This document shows positions 46,857 through 54,940 of a stretch of DNA of 64,000 nucleotides, one piece after another. The position numbers were made by a program, and so were the translations under genes. Location of the stretch: positions 62,001 to 126,000 of the forward strand of contig NZ_BCPT01000008.1 in assembly GCF_001544095.1 (NCBI RefSeq), given 5' to 3'. This DNA comes from Enterococcus casseliflavus NBRC 100478 (GTDB lineage: Bacteria > Bacillota > Bacilli > Lactobacillales > Enterococcaceae). Each line of letters begins with the position of its first letter. Position 1 is the first letter of the stretch. The notes beneath the pieces were generated by a model, which worked only from the letters and a program-made list of their open reading frames with translations, was not told where the DNA came from and searched no databases.

Positions 46857-47513
46857 TCATAAAAGAATCAACCCGCGATCAATTTCATGAATAGTGGAAA
46901 GTTTTGGTGCTTTCAAAGACTGAGCTTTTTGCAAGAATGTATCGAGTTCTGTTGCTGTACCACAGACGAGCGGAAGACTTCTCAGTTCCTCTGATCCTTC
47001 TAAAAGGACCCCATATTCTTCTTCACTTGAAAAATCATACACCACAGCAGAGGGTGTGATCGTGATGCCCATATCTTTGGCTACACGCTGATCGGTGGCA
47101 AAGTTCTTTTTCACTAGCTCAGAGGATCGATCTTCTAGGAACATCTCTAAATCACCATTCGTTTCAGAAAATAATTCTTTCACTAAGGCATCGCTATATT
47201 CTTGTCTTTCGATCCCTATCCGTTGTTGCAGTTTCAACAAGAAATCCCGCGCAATTTTTTTCCCTTGCAACTGAGCGGCCTTATAGTCCAGTGATGCAGC
47301 ATAGATTTGGTTGGTCTGTTCATTTCGCAAGACCAAATCCGTCTTATTCATGGACAAATAGTCCATTGAGACACCTACGGAAAACAAGTTAACGAAAGGT
47401 AGGATCTGCAAATGGATTTTTTTGCGGCTGGTGTTTAATTTATTGAGAATCTCTTTTTCGATATCATAACAAATAGGCCCAATCGGATTAATAAATAAAA
47501 ACAGTTCGATCAT
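46857..47513 (-). CDS. spxH: ClpXP adaptor SpxH (YjbH), DsbA-like fold
   Basis: SpxH presents Spx to ClpXP for degradation. The 218-residue protein has a thioredoxin/DsbA-like fold with FLFINPIGPICYDIE at the N-terminus; the usual CxxC is reduced to a single Cys, as in lactic acid bacteria homologues. TITPSAVVYDF carries the conserved cis-Pro region. ATG 47513 follows GGGGAGA; the in-frame extension to 47558 is unlikely. With spx about 4 kb away, this fits a self-contained Spx control circuit. Confidence 0.9.
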   Translation of the reverse strand: MIELFLFINPIGPICYDIEKEILNKLNTSRKKIHLQILPFVNLFSVGVSMDYLSMNKTDLVLRNEQTNQIYAASLDYKAAQLQGKKIARDFLLKLQQRIGIERQEYSDALVKELFSETNGDLEMFLEDRSSELVKKNFATDQRVAKDMGITITPSAVVYDFSSEEEYGVLLEGSEELRSLPLVCGTATELDTFLQKAQSLKAPKLSTIHEIDRGLILL

Positions 47514-47593
47514 TTGAATCTCTCCCCAATTAAGATTCTTTTGTACCTTGAAAAACAAAATAAGTATGTTTTATTAAATATAGCAAAAAAACG

Positions 47594-47623
47594 CGAAAAA
47601 AGTAAGCAAAAGGACAGCTTACT
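47594..47623 (-). terminator. Terminator after the CYTH gene
   Basis: On the minus strand a 7-bp stem (47617-47623 with 47601-47607) runs into T5, overlapping the CYTH stop codon. Confidence 0.65.
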
Positions 47624-48197
47624 ATGATTTTTCTTCAACGGCTCGGATGATCTTGTTTTTCGCTGGTCGGTAAGGAACGCCAAAGAGACGTAACAAGGAG
47701 TGAAAGGCATCTTTTCCTTTAATCGGCTCGTTGACTTCTAACTCCAACTCATAATCATGCTGTTGACCATACCAGCTTTCATCCAAAGCAAGTAATCCTT
47801 CATTGATTGGAAATTCCGCCCGTTTCGTTTTTAATGCTGCGATCATGTGTAATGAATCAGGTTCGATATCCGCTGCTTTTAAACGTTGAGCAACCACACC
47901 TGTTTTTAAAATTTTTTCTGACGCGATCAATGACGCTGCGGTTTCGATTGTCAAAGGATCAGTCGTTTCTAGCAGACCGTGCTCAATGGGGGTTTTTAGC
48001 GTTAATTCCGCATTGGTAGCAGTCGTGCGAATACGCAAGCCGAACTGCTTTTCCTGCAGCTTATGATCTACCGTATCAAAATAGTAGTTGGTTTGTATCT
48101 TAAATGCTTCTTCTGACAAATTGTAATAAGCAAGCAGCTGGTGGTATTCTTTTTCCGTCAACATTGTTTTATATTCAATCTCTACTTGTTCGACCAT
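47622..48197 (-). CDS. CYTH domain protein (YjbK-like)
   Basis: CYTH tunnel-fold enzymes act on triphosphates such as inorganic tripolyphosphate. The 191-residue protein has the signature ExExK (EIEYK, residues 6-10), alternating charged strands (FGLRIRTT, AELTLKTP, ELELEV) and a C-terminal KNKIIRA. It is divergent from relQ, as yjbK and yjbM are in Bacillus. The exact substrate is unknown. Confidence 0.9.
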   Translation of the reverse strand: MVEQVEIEYKTMLTEKEYHQLLAYYNLSEEAFKIQTNYYFDTVDHKLQEKQFGLRIRTTATNAELTLKTPIEHGLLETTDPLTIETAASLIASEKILKTGVVAQRLKAADIEPDSLHMIAALKTKRAEFPINEGLLALDESWYGQQHDYELELEVNEPIKGKDAFHSLLRLFGVPYRPAKNKIIRAVEEKS

Positions 48198-48227
48198 CGT
48201 TTCTCACTCTCTTTCTATTGCAACCAT

Positions 48228-48256
48228 AGTGTACGCTGTTTCAGCTATTCCGTCAA
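48228..48256 (-). promoter_or_regulatory. Promoter of the CYTH gene
   Basis: On the minus strand TTGACG (48251-48256), 17 bp, TACACT (48228-48233), 31 bp before the ATG. Confidence 0.75.
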
Positions 48257-48329
48257 AGAAACCAAACAAAGAAAAGCTGAGACGTTGGGGGAGAGACAAA
48301 AAATCTTTTGTTTCTGCTCTTCTGTTCAT

Positions 48330-48358
48330 TCAGTTTTATTCCAAGAGTATGGTAGAAT
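48330..48358 (+). promoter_or_regulatory. Promoter of the relQ operon (extended -10)
   Basis: TAGAAT (48353-48358) with TG-G directly upstream; the -35 region is weak. Confidence 0.5.
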
Positions 48359-48393
48359 AAGAGGTATGTTATGAACAGAATCGAGGGAGAAGA

Positions 48394-49062
48394 ATGATTC
48401 GAGATTGGGAAGAATTCTTAGCGCCTTATGAACAGGCGGTTTCAGAATTAAAAGTAAAATTAAGAGGCATACGAAAACAATATCGGGAACAAAACAAGCA
48501 TGTTCCCATTGAATTTGTCACTGGGCGGGTCAAGCCAGTGGATAGCATTTTAACGAAAAGTAAATTACGTGGGATTGCTTTGGATCGGCTAGAAGAAGAG
48601 ATGTCTGATATCGCTGGCTTGCGAATCATGTGTCAATTTGTGGAAGACATTCACCAAGTCGTTGAACTGTTGCGTACACGTAAAGACATGAAAGTGATCA
48701 TTGAACGGGACTATATCACCAATAAAAAAGCCAGTGGTTACCGTTCGTACCATCTAGTGATCGAATATCCCGTTCAACTGATCGACGGGGAAAAAATTAT
48801 TTTGGCTGAGATTCAAATTCGGACACTAGCGATGAATTTTTGGGCAACGATCGAACATTCATTAAACTACAAATACCAAGGGGAATTTCCCGCTGAAATC
48901 AGTGAACGGCTACGTCGGTCGGCAGAAGCCGCCTATCAGCTAGACGAAGAAATGTCCAATATCCGTGAAGAGATCCAAGAGGCACAACGGTTATTTTCAC
49001 ATGGGAAAGGCAAGCGAGGCGGACATGATCAGAACCCGTTGCCAAAGGGGGAAACGGAATGA
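48394..49062 (+). CDS. relQ: Small alarmone synthetase RelQ
   Basis: RelQ makes (p)ppGpp from ATP and GDP/GTP without a hydrolase domain. The 222-residue protein has the synthetase core: VTGRVKPVDSILTK, MSDIAGLRIMC (catalytic Asp), YITNKKASGYRSYHLVIEYP, and AEIQIRTLAMNFWATIEHSLNYK. ATG 48394 follows GAGGGAGAAG. Its stop overlaps the nadK start (ATGA), giving the conserved relQ-nadK-rluD order. Confidence 0.97.
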   Translation: MIRDWEEFLAPYEQAVSELKVKLRGIRKQYREQNKHVPIEFVTGRVKPVDSILTKSKLRGIALDRLEEEMSDIAGLRIMCQFVEDIHQVVELLRTRKDMKVIIERDYITNKKASGYRSYHLVIEYPVQLIDGEKIILAEIQIRTLAMNFWATIEHSLNYKYQGEFPAEISERLRRSAEAAYQLDEEMSNIREEIQEAQRLFSHGKGKRGGHDQNPLPKGETE

Positions 49063-49865
49063 AAGGTATCCGCGTGGCAATCGTCCATAATCAAGAAAGC
49101 AAGTCGGTAGAAGTGACAAAGCGTTTAACTACGCTTTTAGAACAATCAGAAAATAAGATCGATCAAGACAATCCTGAATTAGTGATTTCTGTTGGGGGAG
49201 ACGGCACGCTCCTTTCTGCTTTTCACTTGTACAATCATAAGTTGGATCAAGTACAGTTTTTAGGCGTCCATACGGGTCATCTCGGCTTTTACACGGACTG
49301 GCGAGATTATGAATTGGAAGAACTAGTCGAGTCATTATGCAATGACCATCAAAAAAGCGTCAGCTATCCGTTATTAGATGTCCGTATCACGTATGCGAAT
49401 GGAAAATCAGACAAGCATTTCCTAGCATTGAATGAATCAACGATCAAGCGCGGCAATCGAACGATGGTTGCCGATATTTCTATTAAAGAAGACCTCTTTG
49501 AAAAGTTTCGCGGCGATGGCTTATCGATCTCAACGCCCACCGGCTCCACTGCTTATAACAAGAGTGTTGGTGGGGCAGTCTTGCACCCAAGTATCAATGC
49601 CTTTCAATTGGCAGAGATTGCTTCGTTGAACAATCGTGTCTTTCGGACCCTTGGTTCGCCGATCGTCGTGGGTCACCATGAATGGGTCAAAGTACAACTG
49701 CAGCAAAGCACCGACTATTTAGTGACGATCGATCAGTTTACCATCGAACAAGAAGAAATCGATGCTATCTATTACCGTATTGCCGATGAACGGATTCATT
49801 TTGCGTCTTATCGGCATATGCATTTTTGGAATCGGGTCAAAGATTCCTTTATTGGAGAAGAATAA
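49059..49865 (+). CDS. nadK: NAD kinase
   Basis: NadK phosphorylates NAD to NADP. The 268-residue protein has the GGDGT motif (VISVGGDGTLLSAFHLY), LALNESTIKRG and the glycine-rich SISTPTGSTAYNKSVGGAV loop. It overlaps relQ by 4 nt, and the rluD-like gene starts 5 bp after its stop. Confidence 0.97.
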   Translation: MKGIRVAIVHNQESKSVEVTKRLTTLLEQSENKIDQDNPELVISVGGDGTLLSAFHLYNHKLDQVQFLGVHTGHLGFYTDWRDYELEELVESLCNDHQKSVSYPLLDVRITYANGKSDKHFLALNESTIKRGNRTMVADISIKEDLFEKFRGDGLSISTPTGSTAYNKSVGGAVLHPSINAFQLAEIASLNNRVFRTLGSPIVVGHHEWVKVQLQQSTDYLVTIDQFTIEQEEIDAIYYRIADERIHFASYRHMHFWNRVKDSFIGEE

Positions 49866-49869
49866 ACCC

Positions 49870-50769
49870 ATGGAATTTACGTATCACTATACTGGACAAG
49901 GACAGCAAGTCAAATACTTTTTGAAGGAACAAGGGGTGTCCAAAGGACTGTTAGCAAAAATCAAATTTCAAGGCGGAAAGATATTTGTCAACGATCACGA
50001 GCAAAACGTCTTGTTTTCTTTGGCGCAAAATGATAGGGTAACTATTGTAATTCCTCCTGAAGGGGAACATGAGACGATGCTGGCTGACCCGACACCGATT
50101 GAGGTCGTGTATGAAGATGCCCATCTGTTAGTCGTGAATAAGCCAGCAGGCATCTCATCGATCCCTGCGCAATATCATCCGACTGGCACGATGGCCAATC
50201 GCGTCAAGGCCTACTATCAAGCGCAGCACTATGAAGATCAAGTGATTCATGTAGTCACGCGGTTAGACCGTGACACATCAGGACTGATGCTTTTTGCAAA
50301 ACATGGGTTTGCCCATGCGAAGCTGGATAGCCAGTTGCGAAAGAAGCAGGTCGTAAAAAAATATCAAGCCCTCGTTGCTGGTGAACTGCCCGCACTTTCT
50401 GCCCATGGTGAGATTGAGCTGCCGATTGCTAGGGACCTGACGTCACTATTGAAACGCAAGGTCAGTGACGAAGGAAAAGAAGCACGGACGGAGTATTGGC
50501 TAAAACAACGCAATTCAGATTGCGCTTTAGTTGATATTCAGTTACACACAGGCAGGACACATCAAATAAGGGTCCATTTTTCTGCAATCGGTTGTCCCTT
50601 ATTAGGAGACGAGATGTATGGCGGTACAATGGCTCTTGGGATCAAACGACAAGCATTACACTGCTGTCAGCTGCAATTTCAGCATCCCTTTACGAATGAA
50701 CCGTTGGCTTTTAAGCTGCCCTTACCAGCAGACATGGCCGCTGTTTGCTCAGCCATGGATAGGCAATAA
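49870..50769 (+). CDS. RluA-family pseudouridine synthase (RluD/YjbO-like)
   Basis: It converts uridine to pseudouridine in 23S rRNA or other RNA. The 299-residue protein has an S4-like N-terminal region (YFLKEQGVSKGLLAKIKFQGGKIFVND) and the RluA motif TRLDRDTSGLMLFAK with the catalytic Asp. HTGRTHQIRVHF is the conserved C-terminal block. ATG 49870 has GGAGAAG about 9 nt upstream. The target site cannot be told from sequence. Confidence 0.93.
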   Translation: MEFTYHYTGQGQQVKYFLKEQGVSKGLLAKIKFQGGKIFVNDHEQNVLFSLAQNDRVTIVIPPEGEHETMLADPTPIEVVYEDAHLLVVNKPAGISSIPAQYHPTGTMANRVKAYYQAQHYEDQVIHVVTRLDRDTSGLMLFAKHGFAHAKLDSQLRKKQVVKKYQALVAGELPALSAHGEIELPIARDLTSLLKRKVSDEGKEARTEYWLKQRNSDCALVDIQLHTGRTHQIRVHFSAIGCPLLGDEMYGGTMALGIKRQALHCCQLQFQHPFTNEPLAFKLPLPADMAAVCSAMDRQ

Positions 50770-50786
50770 CAAATGAGGTGAAGAGA

Positions 50787-52151
50787 TTGGATGAAAATCA
50801 AGAATTAACTGAACGGTTTGATCAACTGAATCAAGCATTAAAAGACAATGATATCCAGGGATTTCGTGAGGCGTTCTTGGATCTGCATATCTACGAGCAG
50901 GGTCAGTTCTACCAATCTCTAGAAGCAGCCGATCGACAAATCGTCTATACGTATCTTTCCCCGAAAGAATTGGCAGACATGTTTGACGTCATTGAAGAAG
51001 ATGATGAACACATGGTAGACTATCTTTCAGAGATGCGCCCCGCCTATGCGGCTGATATGTTGGCGCAAATGTATACCGATAATGCGGTTGACCTGCTGAA
51101 TACTTTGGATAAAAAACAAACAGCAAAATATTTGAGTTTGATGACCGCTGAAGCTGCTAGCGAAATCAAAGAGCTGCTGCATTATGAAGATGAAACTGCT
51201 GGATCGCTGATGACTACCGAGTTTGTTTCCATTGTTGCCAACCAAACGGTTCGTTCAGCGATGTATGTCTTAAAAAATGCCGCAGATGTTGCCGAGACGA
51301 TTTACTATATTTACGTCGTGGATACTGATAATAAGCTTGTGGGCGTTATTTCTTTAAGAGACTTGATCATCAATGATGAAGATACCATGATCGCGGATAT
51401 TTTGAACGAGCGGGTGATGTCGGTCCATGTTGGAGATGACCAAGAGGATGTCGCTCAGACCTTCCGAGATTATGACTTTCTCGCATTGCCAGTCACCGAT
51501 TATGACGATCACCTATTAGGGATCGTGACCGTCGATGATATCATCGACGTTATCGATGATGAAGCAGCCAGTGACTACTCTGGTTTGGCAGGGGTCAATG
51601 TGGAAGAAGTCAGTGAGAACCCAATCAAAGCATCTTCGAGACGCTTGCCTTGGCTTATCACGTTACTCTTTCTCGGAATGGCAACCGCCAGTCTGATCAG
51701 TCATTATGAAGAGTTGGTCAGCGAAGCAAGTATTCTCGCCGTCTTTATCTCACTGATCACCGGAACTGCCGGTAATGCTGGTACCCAATCCTTAGCCGTA
51801 GCCGTTCGTCGTCTGGCGATCAATGACGACAAAGAAAACAGCTTTATGAAGACGGTGGTCGGTGAAGTGCTGACAGGACTGTTCACAGGTGCCATCACGG
51901 GGTTGACGATTTTTGCTATCGTAGCTGTCTGGAAACAAAATCCGATTCTAGGGTTTGTGATTGGGATGGCGATGATGTGTGCCATCACAGTAGCCAACTT
52001 AGCGGGAAGTTTGATCCCGATGCTGATGGACAAGCTGGGTTTTGATCCAGCAGTGGCAAGTGGTCCGTTTATCACGACCCTTAGCGATTTGACTAGTGTT
52101 TTGATCTACTTCAACATTGCCAGTCTTTTTATGAACTATTTTATTCAATGA
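50787..52151 (+). CDS. mgtE: Magnesium transporter MgtE
   Basis: This Mg2+ channel has an N-terminal superhelical domain (about 1-130), two CBS domains (about 131-255: TTEFVSIVANQTVRSAMYVL, RVMSVHVGDDQED) that sense magnesium, a connecting helix, and five membrane segments (about 285-454) with the conserved TGTAGNAGTQSLAVAVR pore region. I prefer TTG 50787 (MDENQELTERF), 6 nt after GAGGTG; GTG 50778 is in frame but part of that ribosome binding site. It is last in the relQ operon; no magnesium riboswitch is present in the 8-17 bp gap. Confidence 0.95.
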   Translation: MDENQELTERFDQLNQALKDNDIQGFREAFLDLHIYEQGQFYQSLEAADRQIVYTYLSPKELADMFDVIEEDDEHMVDYLSEMRPAYAADMLAQMYTDNAVDLLNTLDKKQTAKYLSLMTAEAASEIKELLHYEDETAGSLMTTEFVSIVANQTVRSAMYVLKNAADVAETIYYIYVVDTDNKLVGVISLRDLIINDEDTMIADILNERVMSVHVGDDQEDVAQTFRDYDFLALPVTDYDDHLLGIVTVDDIIDVIDDEAASDYSGLAGVNVEEVSENPIKASSRRLPWLITLLFLGMATASLISHYEELVSEASILAVFISLITGTAGNAGTQSLAVAVRRLAINDDKENSFMKTVVGEVLTGLFTGAITGLTIFAIVAVWKQNPILGFVIGMAMMCAITVANLAGSLIPMLMDKLGFDPAVASGPFITTLSDLTSVLIYFNIASLFMNYFIQ

Positions 52152-52156
52152 ATAAA

Positions 52157-52209
52157 AAAGAGCAAGCCGATGATTCTTCATTCGAAGGAAGGTCATCGGC
52201 TTGCTCTTT
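52157..52209. terminator. Bidirectional terminator between mgtE and the AraC gene
   Basis: A 17-bp perfect stem (52157-52173 / 52193-52209) with a 19-nt loop is followed by T-rich DNA in both directions. It overlaps the AraC-gene stop codon. Confidence 0.92.
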
Positions 52210-53044
52210 AATTTTTTGGTTTTGGCAATACCCCAGAAGGAGAGACACCATAAAGTTTTTTAAAAGACTTGCTAAAGTGATAAGCATCCTGATAGCCCAC
52301 AGCAGAGGCGACTTCTTTGATCGTGAGGTTTTCATTTTTTAACATGTCTTTGGCACGCTTTAAGCGAATCTCAATCAAGTAGTTGATGGGACTGACACCC
52401 GTCGCCTCTTTAAAAATCTTTGAAAGGTACGTCGGGCTGAGAAATTGATCCTGTGCGAGCTTCTCTAACGTGATTTCTTCTTTGTAATGATTTTCCAAGT
52501 AATAGACCGTATAGTTGACGATCTGTTGTTGTCGTCGTTGGCTTTTGGAAAGGTAAGGCACGACATTGATATGGTCTTCATTTAGTCCACGTAAAATGTA
52601 GACGAGCATCTCCATCAAAACAGCCTTTTGCATCAATTGAAACTCATCCCGCTCTTCACTGCTTTCTCTCACCAACTGCCAGGCTTTTTCCAAAACTTGA
52701 TGATGGTATTTGCCTAGCTCCAACAAGGGGTGTTTGTTAGGGAAAAAATTCCGTTTAAACCCTTCCAAAGAAATATTTTTTAAACCAATATGCAGCTGAT
52801 GGGAGCGAGTGCCCTTAGGCTGCAATTCGCAGTGATCGACGCCAGGATTGAAAAGCATGACGCTGCCAGCACGGATTTTTTTCGCTGGTTCTTTTTCAAA
52901 ATAATAGGTACTTTCTCCTTCTAATAAGACGCTGATTTCTAAAAAGTCATGATGGTGCATTTCTCCATGACTTTCTGATTGCGTCCATGGGTCAAAGAGA
53001 TAGATGATTTCTGGATTAAACGTGCGAGGGTTAACTAAATTCAT
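52208..53044 (-). CDS. AraC-family transcriptional regulator with cupin sensor domain
   Basis: The 278-residue protein has an N-terminal cupin (HHHDFLEISVLLEGESTYYF; VMLFNPGVDHCE) that probably binds a sugar or metabolite, and a C-terminal double helix-turn-helix (LEKLAQDQFLSPTYLSKIFKEATGVSPINYLIEIRLKRAKDML; IKEVASAVGYQDAYHFSKSFKKLYGVSP). It is divergent from the ABC exporter pair across a 144-bp gap with a large dyad, which makes that operon a candidate target. Effector unknown. Confidence 0.92.
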   Translation of the reverse strand: MNLVNPRTFNPEIIYLFDPWTQSESHGEMHHHDFLEISVLLEGESTYYFEKEPAKKIRAGSVMLFNPGVDHCELQPKGTRSHQLHIGLKNISLEGFKRNFFPNKHPLLELGKYHHQVLEKAWQLVRESSEERDEFQLMQKAVLMEMLVYILRGLNEDHINVVPYLSKSQRRQQQIVNYTVYYLENHYKEEITLEKLAQDQFLSPTYLSKIFKEATGVSPINYLIEIRLKRAKDMLKNENLTIKEVASAVGYQDAYHFSKSFKKLYGVSPSGVLPKPKN

Positions 53045-53088
53045 GGCTGATTCACTCCAATTGGGTGCTTATTTCCTGTAAAAAAAGG

Positions 53089-53141
53089 GAATGGTGCTTC
53101 TTACTAATATTTTACATCAAAATGAGTAAGAAAAACCATTC
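53089..53141. promoter_or_regulatory. 53-bp interrupted palindrome between AraC and ABC genes
   Basis: Nested complementary blocks lie in order: GAATGGT (53089-53095) with ACCATTC (53135-53141), TTCTTACT (53098-53105) with AGTAAGAA (53125-53132), ATTTT (53109-53113) with AAAAT (53119-53123). Small symmetrical mismatches separate the blocks. There is no T-run suited to termination of either gene, so an operator or a structured leader is more likely. Confidence 0.6.
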
Positions 53142-53188
53142 AAATCGCTTTTCAAAACGCTAAGCTTAACAACGAGAGGGGGAATTAG

Positions 53189-54940
53189 ATGAGTAATACA
53201 CAATGGATCTGGCGCTATGCCAAAAAGAACCGGGGAAAAATCATATTGGCAGTCCTGTTTTTAGTGATCAATGCAGCGCTGATCATTGTTAATCCGTACT
53301 TGGGAGGAATGGTGATCGATGATGTCATCAATCAGCAAAAAACGCACTTATTGATTCCATTATTGTTGATCATGATCGCAACGACCGTCATTCGTACCAT
53401 TGTCCGCTACAGTTATCAAATTTTATTTGAACGGGTCGGGCAAAATACGCTATACGATTTACGGGAAGATTTGTATCAGAAGCTGCAAGAATTGGATTTC
53501 GACTTTTTCAATCATACTCGTGTGGGAGATATTATGGCACGGATGACTGGTGATACCGATGCCATTCGCCACTTTGTTTCTTGGGTGACCTACAATATCG
53601 CTGAATGTATCTTGTGGTTCTTTTCAGCGGTGGTGGTTATGAGCTTTATTGATTGGAAATTGATGTTGGCGCTGGTGGCTGTCACACCGATCATATTTCT
53701 GTTGACCAATCGCATGTCTAAGAAAGCACACCCGTTGTTTTTTGACATTCGTGAGAGCTTTTCGCGCTTGAATTCAATGGTGGAAGAAAATATCGGCGGC
53801 AATCGGGTCGTAAAAGCCTTCGCTCGTGAAAATTTTGAGATTGAAAAATTTCGCTCCTACAACGAAGATTTTAAGACCCGCAACATGGCATCTGCCAAAG
53901 TTTCCCGTACCTATCTGCCATGGCTTGACGGCTTAGCAGGAAGCTTGTCAGTCATTGCCTTAGTCTTAGGCGGAATTTTCGTAATCAATGGGGACATGAC
54001 CTTAGGAGATCTTGTTGCGTTTAATGGCTATCTTTGGATGTTGAATAATCCTATGCGCATGAGTGGTTGGTTGATCAACGATGTTCAGCGATTTTCTGCA
54101 GCCTGTATCAAAATTCGGCAAATGTTGGCGCAAGAATCGAAAATTCCTGTTCATCAACAAGAAAAATTAGAGCCAATCAAAGGATTTGTAGAGTTTAAAG
54201 ATGTTTCCTTCCACTTTTCGGATGATCCGAATCAAAATGTGTTGGAAAACATCAACTTCAAAATTGGCCCTGGCCAAACGTTAGGGATCTTAGGGGAAAC
54301 CGGTTCAGGGAAAACGACGTTAGTGAATTTAGTTGGACGCTTTTATGATCCGACTGAAGGGGAAGTATTGATTGATGGAAAAAACGCCAAAGAGTATCCC
54401 GTGCGTCAAATGCGGGAAAACATTTCAATGGTGATGCAAGATGTCTTCTTGTTTTCCAATACCATCTCCGACAACATTGCTTTTGGAAATCCTTTAGCTG
54501 ATGAAGGCTTTATTCGGCAAATGGCGGTAGTCGCTGATGCAGATACCTTTATTTCTCGGATGCCTCAAGGCTATGAAACGATCGTGGGCGAGCGAGGTGT
54601 AGGGCTTTCTGGCGGACAAAAACAACGGATCTCTCTAGCACGGGCCTTAGCCAAAGATCCATCGATCTTGATTTTGGATGATACGACGTCTGCCGTCGAT
54701 ATGGAGACAGAATCGAAGATCCAACAGGAGCTGACAAAATTAACAGGAGAGAAAACGACGTTTATCATTGCGCATCGGATCTCCTCTGTTCGAGAAGCCG
54801 ATCAGATTCTGATGATGGAAAAAGGACGAGTCGTTGAACAAGGGACCCATGAAGAACTTGTCAGTCTGCGGGGCAAATACTACGAAGTGTATCAAAAACA
54901 ATTAGGCTTGTCAGGAGGTGAAGACGATGGCGAGAAATAA
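53189..54940 (+). CDS. ABC exporter subunit with degenerate ATP site (BmrC/EfrC-like)
   Basis: This 583-residue half-transporter has six membrane segments and one ATPase domain. Walker A is GETGSGKTT with K375 and the signature is a regular LSGGQKQR. Walker B reads LILDDTTSAVD: the catalytic Glu is replaced by Asp, the mark of the non-catalytic site in heterodimeric multidrug exporters. AGAGGGGG precedes the ATG. The partner gene overlaps its end by 14 nt. It resembles Bacillus BmrC (YheI) and enterococcal EfrC. Substrate is probably drugs or lipids. Confidence 0.92.
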   Translation: MSNTQWIWRYAKKNRGKIILAVLFLVINAALIIVNPYLGGMVIDDVINQQKTHLLIPLLLIMIATTVIRTIVRYSYQILFERVGQNTLYDLREDLYQKLQELDFDFFNHTRVGDIMARMTGDTDAIRHFVSWVTYNIAECILWFFSAVVVMSFIDWKLMLALVAVTPIIFLLTNRMSKKAHPLFFDIRESFSRLNSMVEENIGGNRVVKAFARENFEIEKFRSYNEDFKTRNMASAKVSRTYLPWLDGLAGSLSVIALVLGGIFVINGDMTLGDLVAFNGYLWMLNNPMRMSGWLINDVQRFSAACIKIRQMLAQESKIPVHQQEKLEPIKGFVEFKDVSFHFSDDPNQNVLENINFKIGPGQTLGILGETGSGKTTLVNLVGRFYDPTEGEVLIDGKNAKEYPVRQMRENISMVMQDVFLFSNTISDNIAFGNPLADEGFIRQMAVVADADTFISRMPQGYETIVGERGVGLSGGQKQRISLARALAKDPSILILDDTTSAVDMETESKIQQELTKLTGEKTTFIIAHRISSVREADQILMMEKGRVVEQGTHEELVSLRGKYYEVYQKQLGLSGGEDDGEK

